Shown here piece after piece: positions 36,001 through 48,000 of a stretch of 64,000 nt of DNA. Location of the stretch: positions 62,001 through 126,000 of the forward strand of contig VLTH01000001.1 in the NCBI GenBank assembly GCA_008125075.1. Reading direction: 5' to 3'. Under the pieces are notes generated by a model. That model was given only the letters and a program-made list of their open reading frames with translations, was not told where the DNA came from and made no database searches. The DNA comes from Acetivibrio alkalicellulosi. Its GTDB lineage: Bacteria > Bacillota > Clostridia > Acetivibrionales > Acetivibrionaceae. Within the stretch, counting starts at the first letter, position 1. The number at the start of each line of letters is the position of its first letter. The position numbers and the translations under genes were made by a program.

Positions 36001-39000
36001 AAATACGGATATCCTGTAACTTTCATTGCAAGAGTAAGTAATCAGAGTGTTAGCTCCATATTTAGTGAATTTAATGTAGGTCTTTATGCAGATGGAAGAC
36101 AGGTTGCAGGTAAAAGAGTAAGAGGCTTGAGAGGTCATAGCACAGCTATTGTTGATTTGACTTGGATTCCTGATGTAGTAGGGGATGTTGAATTAAAAAT
36201 TGTTGTTGATAATTTAGGTCAGCTTACTCAGGAGCCTATAGCTGAAGGAGTAAGACGTACATGGGAAGACCAATTTAATATAGCTGATGCATTAACCATG
36301 GACGTTTTACCACATCCAGATGGTCATTGTGAAATATTTAATGCTCATGTATATACTTCCTCAGACAGCTTAATACCTTTACAGGTTAATGCATGGAAGG
36401 CCAGCAATCCTTCAAGTTCACTCACTCCTGATGATGGAATAAGGACATATTATACTCTAAAAAGCGATACACAATTGATAATGGATGGGGAAATAGGATT
36501 TAATGTTGCCGAAGGTCTCTTTAAAGGGCAGATACCCATAATGTTATTGGATACAGGATTATATACATTAACCCTTGAAGCAGGAGACGGAATAGAAAAC
36601 ATAAGTATAGAAAACAATATTTTAATTGTGCAAGAGACGATTGCTACAGTTGAAACAGAAAAAGACTTTTATCAGCTTGGAGAAACAGTAAATTTATATG
36701 GAAACTTAAGATTTAGGGATGGAAGTCCTATAGCAAATGAAAGAATAGTTTTGGAATTTCCTATTCCCGGATGTGATTCGAATAAATCAATATTGCGATA
36801 TACAAACACAGATGAAGATGGATACTTTGAAATGGAAATACTGTCTACTACCCTTGGAGCAGGTAGATGGAGCGTTAATGCTTATGCTTTTAGAAAAGGT
36901 GTTGGGAATGCAGGATTGGCACAATTTACAATTTGGGGAATGAAATCTTCTCCTTCAAATCTATCCTTGACAACTTCTAAAAACTCCAGTTTTTCAAGAT
37001 TTATTACTATAGAAAACATGGCAAAAGAAGGTCAGGGCCTAACAGGTGTAAGTGCAGTACTTGTTAACCTTACACCAGATAGCAAAGTGCGGGCAACTAT
37101 AGATACATCTATACTTTCACCAGTTATACATTCTAAAGGTACCAGTGGTGTTATGGTCAACTTTAATGCACCTCTTGAATCTGCCGATACAGCATCCTAC
37201 CAGATAATATTTAGTAGTGCAGAAGGTGCAGTTGCTACATCAAACATTAATCTCTATCTAAGACCAGCAGTTCCTGTGCCGGTAATTGATCCTGGAGTTG
37301 TGAAGGCGGGGGTAAATCCTGGCAGTAATTTTACAAGAACAGTTACTGTTACAAACAAAGGACTTGGTAATATGGAAGGTATTAGAATGGAATCTCCAGC
37401 CAGCCTTCCATGGATAAGAGCGGTTAATCTTGAAAAAACTTTTCTATCCCCGGGAGAGTCAGCTAGCTTTGATATTATATTAAATCCACCTGAAGGAACA
37501 CCTTTAGGACAATATCAAGACAGTATAATTGTTACTGATGGTAAATACAGGGCTAATGTTGCAGTTGCTGCAGAAGTTTCAAGTTCAAACAGAGGAACTA
37601 TATCATTTATGGTAAAGGATGATACAGGTGAAAGAGTAGAGAATGCAGAAGTAACTCTTGTATCAAAGGAAGCATATATTCAAGTAATAAGGGGACAGGA
37701 AGTAACATATTATCAAAATTTCTATGGAAAGACGGATAGTAATGGTTTAGTAACCTTTGAGGATAGTCCTTTAGGAGAATACAGCTATATTGTAAGAGCA
37801 AGAGGTAAAAACCGGGTAGATGGAACTTCTTATATTATGCCAATGCAAGAATCTAATGTAGTACATGTAACTATGGAGACCCAGCCAGTTCAAATAACAT
37901 GGACAGTAGTTCCAACTACAATTGAAGACAAGTATGATATTGAGTTGGAATTAACCTTTGTTACCAATATTCCTGAGCCTAAGTTTGGATTTATACCACC
38001 TTGGATAAGTATACCAAGGCATGTAAATGAGCCAATAATTCTTGAGGCTACAGTAATAAATACTGGACTTATAGCAATTACAGATGTTACAGCTTCTGTA
38101 GTAAGAGGAACTTCTTCTGATATGGGAATAAGCATTGTAGGTGGGGGATATATAGGTGAAATCCCTGCTCATGGAAGTACCCGAATCAGTATCATGGTAC
38201 AGCCGGGATATTACAACCTTACAGCTCTTAATACTTTTAATGATCCAAACAGGAAAAAGGATATTATAAAACTTAGCGGAAGCTATGTAAGTTTTGACAA
38301 TGACACTGGTTTACCAGTTTATCCACCAAAAAAAGTAGAAGGATCAATACCTTTAGTAAATCCGGGAGAACAAAAAGCTATTATAAGAGTGGATAGGGAA
38401 GAAATTGAAATCATTATGCCTGAAGGTGGAGGTGAAGGAGGAAATATATTTGAACTTCCTAAAGCACCACCAAAAGAATCAGATGTTCAATTAGTAACAC
38501 TTAAACTTGAACAGGAAGCTACATTGGAAAGACAGGCGTTTGATGCTACTTTAAATATAGCAAACGGTCATGCAAATAATGCTCTTCAAAATCTTGAAGT
38601 AAGAATAGTAATAACAGATACAGAAGGGAAGGATGTAACAGGTCAAAATTTCATAATACCTACAGGTATAGAGGGAATATCCTCCCTTGATGGATCTTCC
38701 TCACTGTCCCCAGGAAGGGATATGACTGCTACCTGGCAGTTGATACCAGGAGAAGGATTAGGTGGGGAAGACCCCGAAGGTAAGGTTTACTTTGCAAGGG
38801 CAATAGTATCATACTATTTAAATGGACGATATATAGAAACCCAGACCAAAGCAGAAGAGATAACAATAGTTCCTCAGCCTAAGATTAAGCTAAACTACTA
38901 TATACCTGACAAAATATTATCAGGACAGCCTTTCAGACTAGGAGTGGTTGCAGAGAATGTTGGACATGGAGTTGCAAGAAACCTTGTAATAGATTCAGGA

Positions 39001-42000
39001 CAACTGGAGATAAACACAAATCAAGCAGGGTTAAAAACAGATTTTAGAATTCTTGAGACATCTTTTGGAAGCAGTACAGGAAATAGATTCAGATTAAACT
39101 TAGGAGATATTCAGCCTCATAGCAGGGTCAGTGGCTATTGGCTTGTAAATTGGATTATGTATGAAGATGACGAAGATGCAGAACCTCATGAAGGAGAGTT
39201 TCGTGATTTTAAAGCGACACTGCATCACAGGGACTATAAAGGAGTTCAGCTTAATCCTTTAATTGTTGGTGTAACCACTGAAATAATAGGCAAAGATAAC
39301 ATTTATACAGAAGATGAAGGGGTATTGAGCCTCATTGATATTGGAGAAACTGGATTTCCTAATTATTTAATCAACTTTACAACGGGAATGAGGATTCCTA
39401 TATATGTTCCTCAGAGTTTGAGTGTTGAGAAACAGCCTGACATAGAAGACAATACCCTTGAATTTAGTGTGCCAGTTGTAGACGGAAATCCCGATGAACC
39501 TAAAATGCCAAGGTATCAGGTGCTAATGATTAAAGATCCACTTATGGATACTCCTATTCGTTGGGTTACAAGAGATGTTTATATTGAAGGCTATGAAGAG
39601 GTTGCCTTAAGCAGAAATAATGTGTGGAAAAATAACGGTAACATATATATAGTAGATGAAATACCAGTACTAAATATAAAGCCCGATAATTACCCAAATG
39701 AACAGGAAAGATACTATTATCCTACAAGATATACTATTGATTTTAGCTCTGGAACAGTAATAGATAAGCTTGAATATGCCAGAATTTATTATGAGTTAGA
39801 CCCTCGCACAATGGAAGCTGATGAAGTATTTGTGTACTATGATATAGGAGTGGAACCTAATGAAGGTCAAATGACTAGGTTAAGAGCTTCACTCTATAAC
39901 GAAGGTACCAGTGTGGAAAGTGGTGTTTTAGAATTTTTTGCATCAAGGCTTAACAAGTGGGGTGAAGAGGAAGAAGAGTTTAAAATTGGAGAAGGCAGGT
40001 TTACAAATCTTCACCCACTTAATTCAGTTTATGTATATACAGATTGGACACCTGAAGAGGGTGGCAAGTATGCTTTAAAAGCCAGCATTAAAGGAAGCAT
40101 TTCTGAAGAAAGTACACTAAGTGAAGAAGCAAAAGTTAATTACAGACCTTATGCAGATGCAGGTGTGGACTTTTCGGTTGATGTTATGAAACCGGCGCGG
40201 TTTGACGGCTCACGCTCATACGATAAGGATGGATACATACAGAGCTTTATATGGGAGTTTGGAGATGGAGAGTCAGGTACTGGAGTTGCTCCTGTATATA
40301 CTTATAGGCAATCAGGTACTTATAGAGTTAAACTTACTGTTATGGACAATAATTATGTTGAAAGCACATCTGAGATGCAGATTACAGTTAATGAAACCCG
40401 TCCCGATTTAAGAATTACAGCTTTAAACTTAAGCAACGATAATCCAGAAGAAGGGGAAAGAATAGAAGTCACTGCAACAATTTATAACGGAGGTTATTCT
40501 AAAACTGATGAGTCATTCCTTGTAGGCTTTTATGTAAATAACAGATTTACTGACTATGTAAGAGTAAATGACAATATTAACCCAGGAGAATCAAAAGAAG
40601 TAACATTTAATTGGAGAACCATATCAGGAAATCACATGCTGACAGTTGTAGCAAATGATATGGGAAGGCCTGTTGATGAAGCTGATTTTGACAATAACCA
40701 AAGAAGCATAGCAGTGTATACTGACAGTTACTTTTTACCTAATCTTAATGTGTTGGAGTTTAGCTGGGATGGACCTTTAAATGGTGTAATGGACTGGAAT
40801 GAGGAAGTTACATTATCTGCTGTTATTGAAAACAACGGTATGGCAAGTGCAGGAAAATTCAATATAGCCTTTTATGTAAACGATAAACTCATAGATGTTA
40901 AAGCTGTTGAATCATTGTCTCATGCAAGAGGGTTTAATACTATTGAGGCAACAACAGTATGGAGAGCAGAAAGGGAGGGCATATATGAATTTAAGGTGAT
41001 TGCTGATGCCCCAATGCCACATATTGTTGAAACAGATAAAAGTGATAATGAAAAAGTTATAAAATCGCCGAGTATAAGGCTTCGCTATCCTGACCTAGAA
41101 GTCTTGAATATTTCAATTGTGCCTGAAGGAACTGCTATAGATCCAGGTCAGCCTGTAATAATAAATGTGTCTGTGACTAACACAGGTTATGCCCATGTCA
41201 ATAAGCCCTTTTATCTTTTGGCATATGCAGATGACTATTATATTGGGACAGCTAAAATTGATGAAGTGCAAAGAGACGGTATTGCTTTTGCATCATTTGC
41301 GTGGAACAGACCTATAATGGGTGTTGAGACTATAAGGATTGTTTTAGATGAAAACAATGATATAAGTGAATTAAAGAAAGACAATAACACTTTTGTATAT
41401 GAATTGAGTCAACCACTAAACGTAAGACTTCCACAGTTAATGATTGAAGAAATAAAAACAATTCCAGATGATATAACTCCAAAGTTTGGAGATATAGTGT
41501 CTACAGAAATTAAACTTCGCAATACAGGTGATGTAGCAATAACAAGGCCTTTTACTACAGCATTGTATGTTAATAATGTGATGACAGGAAGTTTTAGAAC
41601 TAGTACAACTATAAACCCTAATGCTTCTGTTACAGGAATTATTGACTGGAAAGCAGAGTATCTTCCTACTGCCTCCGATTATGAACTTACAGTGTATGCA
41701 GATGTACATAGTGAGCTTAATATAACTAACAGAGACATTGCTAGAAAGATAGATTATTATAAAGTAGAAGGTCAGTTACAGGTGAAATATTTAAGTAATA
41801 GAGAAGTTTATACTGTAAATGAAAGCCCACAATATAGCTTAAAGGTAACTTCCACAGATCATCTTGGGTGGCCTTTAGGAACTGACGATGGTGTAATGGC
41901 AGAGCTTGAAATATATGAAGGACAACCGGATGAGGACGGAAATATTCAAGGAGAAAAAGTATTTTCTAGCTTAATGGCTTACAATGAGGTGCAAGGAATA

Positions 42001-45000
42001 TTTAATCTAAATGTAGATGAAGAACTTGAGACAGGAACCTATACAGTATTTATTACAGTTACAAGAGAAGAGCAACAACAGGTTGTTTATGGTTCCCTTC
42101 AGTTAATAGAGGACTATATGGTAACTGTATCAACTTTAAGACAGACCTACACATGTGGAGAACCAATAGAAATAGCAGGAAGAGTTGCTACCTATGATGG
42201 ACAGCAACCAATAGAAGATTCTGAAGTAACTGTAATAATCGTAGGAGAAAAAGAATGGAGAATAGATGTAAAAACTGACCATGAAGGATACTATAATCAT
42301 ATGTTTGAGCTTCCTGGAGGATTTGGGGGCACTTACTCACTAAGGTCTGAGGCTAACGTGAGTGGAGCCTTAAAATCAAGCCAGTCTCAAGTGTTCTATG
42401 TGGAAGGACTGTATTTGTCATTAGCTCCTAAAAAGCAAGTTACCCCAGGATACCTTGATGATATGCAGATTACTCTGGTAAATGTGGGTACCATACCTCT
42501 TACATCAATAGAAATCAGTTCAGTTTGGGATGAGCATGTAGAATTTATTGACGTATCATTTGAAGGACATATACCAGAGAGCCTGGAGATAGGAGAATCA
42601 ATTGATATAAATATAAAAATAAGTGCAGAGGACTCAGCAGTTCCAGGTAATTATACACTAAAGCTTAAAGCTGATTGTGTAGAAGGGTATGAATATATTA
42701 CCTATATTGATATTGAAGTTTTAGAGGCAAGACCTGAATATCATGTGGAAAATTCATGGGGCAGGGACTTATTAGTGGCTGCAAGACCTGGGGAGATAGT
42801 TAGTCATATTATTTCTGTTGCAAATACAGGAACCGGTTCAATCAGAAACCTTCAGGCGCTTCCCCCAGAAAAGCTACCATGGGTACACTTGACAACTGCT
42901 GGAACAGAGTTGATTCTCCCTGTTAATAAGGGGCTTTCAATAAGAGATGAAAATGCACGTGCTACTGTAGCAATACATATAGCACCTAATGAATATGTAA
43001 GAACAGGCGTATATCAGGATTTTATAACATTAATCTCTAATGCAGGTGAAAAAAGAATTCCTATACATGTAGAAGTAGGAGCGGCTAACATAGGTACAAT
43101 AATTCTTGAAGTAGTTAATGAAAATTATGCGCCTTTAGATGATTCAAGCATTTTACTTATAGGTCCTCATACATCAGATTGGGATCAGCCAGTTCATGAA
43201 GAATATTATAGAGGAGAGCTTGTTGGTAATGCTTTATACAGGTTTGAAAACATACCTTCTGGAACATATACATTAAAAGCGTCTTCACCAGGCCATGAAA
43301 GAATTGAAAAAAGTATATCAATACCGGCGGTAATAAATGAAATTCCTAAGAAAATAATTTTACCAAGAGAGAGAATAAGCCTTGGTTTTGAACTTGAGAG
43401 TATATTAAATGCTATAAGAACGCTTAATAAGGCTAATGAGGACTTCATACTTGAGCAAAAGCTAAATATAGATTTGAATACACCTCAATTTGTGTCAAAC
43501 TTCCCTGGAGATGAAGTGTCTTTAAGAGATACAGGTATAATCAACACAAATGTAGGTGGAGAGCTATCAATTGAGAATTTTTACCAACATGGAGAAATAT
43601 ATGGGGTACAGGCTCAAATTACTTATGAAAACATTGAGCTTCCAGCTGACTCCATTAATTTAAACTATGGAAGGGTAAAAAGTAATTCTATTTGGTTAGG
43701 TGACTTTATACCAGGGGAGTCAAAAAATATAACATGGAGCTTTGACTCATCTCATTTATATCATATGGTAGAAGTGGAACCTTACAATGAGCCTGGATTT
43801 TATAGGGTATTAGTTTTGGATGATGTAACTGATGAAAACTTTGATGCCTGGTTAGAAGGTCTTAAATGGACACACTATGAAGGTGAAAATGTAGAAAAAC
43901 TGTCTTGGGATGAGGAATCAAAAACATATATAATTAGAGTTCCTCAAAATGAAGATGGAAGTTTTACAGAGCCAGGAGGGAATATTCAAAAGTATTATGG
44001 AAGGCACTATGTTATAGACGCAATAATATCTTTAACAGGATTAGCTTTAAACCTTGAGGGTGAAGAAGAAACTGTTGTAATGGATCTTCCTGTAAGGATA
44101 AACTATTCTCCTCCTGATTTAATAACTGATTCACTGCCTAAAGAAAATTATACCAAGTATAGAGTCAAAGAAGCAGATATTAGATTTGCTATACCTAATG
44201 TGGACAGTTACTCTTTTATTAATTCATTATCGTTAGATGATTCTAACAAGGACAGTTTAGAAAGAGCTAATACTGATGATGAAACTAAAGAAATAAGAAA
44301 TTTTAGCAGGGACTTTTTAAATAACAAGTGTAAAATTGACTTTAATGAGATACCTCAGGCTGCTGGTATAGCTGCTGGATCTATTGGATTTTCTCAGGAT
44401 GTTGCAATGGTAGATGAGGCATTTGATGCTGTATTTACCTTATATAATCCTTTCGAGGATAAGGAAATTACAGACGCTGTATTTTCACTGATAATTACAG
44501 ATAAGTATATAGATACAGATGGCAATGTGCCTGCTGGAGTAAAGCAGGTTACAAATTGGTTTAATGTTGAGCCGGAGGTAAAAGTGGGGGATGGAAGCAC
44601 AATCCCTTCTATACAAGGAAACAGTAGTGAGACAATTAGATATAGTATTAAGAGTAAATCTGGAATGGGAGATATAAGTGGAGATTATTATACCTATGTC
44701 AAATACTCATACAAGGTGGAAGATGAAATCTATGAAGGTTATATTGGACCTAAAAAATTCTCTATTGAAGCTCCTCCTAAATTATACGTTAGTTATAGTT
44801 TAAACCGTTCTGGAGGTGATTTGTATGCCTTAGATGCCAGAGTAACTAATGCGGGGGAAGGTACAGCTCGTAATGTGACTGTTGGGCTGCCGTTTATACC
44901 TGGAGCTAGTCGAGTAGAAGTTGTTAGAACATATCCAAGCTATGTTGATGATGAAATTAATACCCTTAAACTGGGAGACATTTGGCCAGGGCATACTAAA

Positions 45001-48000
45001 TCGGGAAGCTTTTTGATTGTCGCAGAAGGTTTAGAGAATTGGAGTAATCTACCTAATCTTGCAGTGGAGGGTGGTTTAGCTAATGATAATATTGTCATAG
45101 CACCAATGACGGTTCAGCAAGTCTGGTACTCAGGATTTAATGATTTAATTAATGAAGTTAATTTGCTCGAACATAACCTTGAAACTCTTATGGACACAAC
45201 AATACGTGACATGGCAATACTTCTTACAGACATGGCATACTATGTTGAGGATTTAATGGAAACAAAAGATTATTCATTACTTATGGACTCTCTGTTTGCA
45301 TTTAATGCATGCATTAGCAATGCAAAACTTATTTATGCCTTGCGAAATAATATAAAGAATAATATAAAGAGAAATATAGTAGACCATGCCAATCAAGGGT
45401 TTGCCTTATATACTATAATGAATACTTTGCTTGATGCTTCAATACACATAGCTAATCAAGACAGACTCCAAAAAATGCTTGGGGAGCTTGTTGATACTGG
45501 TGTTAAAATGAGAACAGAAGGAAATTACCAGACATATTCAAGAGAAGATATAGTTAATTATATGATAGATGAAATTAACTCTAGAATATTTTTAATACCA
45601 GATGGAGAAAGAATAAAGGAATATTTAATTGATAACTCATTGGATTTAGAGCATACACAAATTGAAGAAATGATTAATGAATGGGTGTATATGTCCACAG
45701 AGCTTACTATAGCAGAATTCAAGGAAAGAATAAGAATAGAGCTACATGATACTAGACGCATTCTTCAAAATTATATAATTTATCCAGATAGTGCTCCTGC
45801 ATACTATCCTCTTGATCCTATTCTTACATATTTAGGAAGATTGAACGAAAGTTTAGTAGATATGAGGGATGTTGTTGAAGGAAGAACACGTGGAGTTGGA
45901 GGAAACTATAAAAATGTATGGGTGTATCATTCTGATAAGGGCGATTTACTGCCACGTGAAGTGGAATTTGCAGAGTATAGAGAGAAGTTAATAGATTCTT
46001 ATCGTTTACAAACAAGTGCATATTACGATCTTGCACTAATGTGGAGATTGAATGCCCAAAAAGCAGAATTAGCAAAGAGTGAACTTTATCTTGAATTAAT
46101 TACTGCAACAATACCTGATCGTTATGGAATTATTTCACTCATATCCTTATCTAATACAGTTACTTTAGCTTATCTACAATATAACATAGCACTACAGCAA
46201 AAAGAACTAGGAGAACGTGGATTGACTGCTTTGTCACTTAATACAGCTGAAGTAGCACAATTGGCAGACGTTTCTCTTTTCAGACAACTTTGCATAGCAA
46301 ACTCTGTAAATGATATGTTTGTAGCCATAGACGAATGGAGAAAGATTGATCCTCCACTGCCAGTGGAAGTTTTAAGTATGGTTGTACCTGATGTAACTAT
46401 GGGATCTTTAAATGAAGCTGGAGAAGGAAGAGCAATACTTAAAATTAAGAATATATATACAGGAACATTAACACTTGCCCCATTGTTGGATATATACAGC
46501 AGCAGAGGTTTGGTTGCTTCACCTAAAGGAGAGCCCGTTACTGTTGCACCTGGAGACATAGTTACTATAGAAATACCATTTATAGTACCTAGATCAACAA
46601 TGATAGATGCAGGAGGATATACTGCTATTGCCTATATTGATATTGCAGAGCCTGATACTATGTCTATTGGTGATCCGGAGGGACCTCACATTGCTTACTT
46701 CTTTGCAGGTACAAATGAGCAAATTAGTGCAAGAAGAAATGATTATAATGCAAGACAACCTATGGGAAGAGATATTAAGCCTGGTGAGATGGACGAAATT
46801 AATATATATTCAGATGGTCATACAAAAGAAATAAGAATGTTTATGGTGGCTATACCAGGGTCAAAACTTGAAATTGGTATTTACGATCCAGAAGGAAATT
46901 TTGTAGGAAATTACGGAGGTATAGAAACAAACAATGTACAAGGGGCAGCCCTTAGTGGTCTTATAAATAACATGGATTACATAAGCATTACAAATCCTGT
47001 TAATGGATACTACAGGGTAGTTGTAAAATCCCCACAAGATGGGGAAAGTGAAAACTATGTACTGAGCATAGTAGAACTTCCTGATTTAGGTACAGTACCC
47101 GATGTAAGTTACCCGTTTATTCATGCAAGTGCATCTAAAGATATAGTATTTGAAGTTGATGTATTTGAATCATCTATGAGATATGATATAGAAAAAGTAA
47201 GCTTTAATGTTGGAGAACTTATAAATGAAGATGGGTATACGGTATCTGAGGGAAGCTTTAGCTTTAAAGGTTATAGTGGTGGATATATTCCTGAAATAGT
47301 ACCTGCAGGAAAAGGAATATCAGTAGTTGCTACTACAAAAATACCTGATGATGCTCCTGATGGCATTTATATGGGCGTATTGACTGTAACGGTAGAAGGT
47401 AGTAATCTAAACCCTGGGCTTATAAATCAGACAGGCACAATGTCAGTAACCAACTCTGTATATGGTTGGTCAGACAGTTATGAATCTAGTACAGATGGAT
47501 GGCATAAGTATGAGTACAATGTTCCTATAATAATAGACTTAAATACATCAATACCTGAGACACCTATATTGTACACTGTAAATCAGCCTAAAGAGACTTT
47601 ACCCCACACTGTCTGGATAGAAGGTGAAGCAACTGCTGGAACTGGTATAGTGATATGGGCAAATGATCTAGTAAGGGGAATTGCCGAAGCAGATAGTGAA
47701 GGAAAATTCAAAACATCACTATTTCTCCAAACTGGAAACTATGATATTTATGTTACGGGATTTAATATTTACGGTGCACAGAGTGAACCTTCACAGGAGT
47801 ACACTGTATTAGTAGGAGGTCTGGTAGAAGAACTACTAAGAGGAATGTTGGAAGTTAGTTCTGTTGGAAATGGTTTTGTAAGGATTAATGATAGTGAAAC
47901 CTTGCCACCAAACTATAAGAAAAGCTATGAATATGGCTCAAAAATAAAACTTACTGCCCAGGAAAACCCCGGTTCAAAATTTGCATATTGGGAAAATGCT

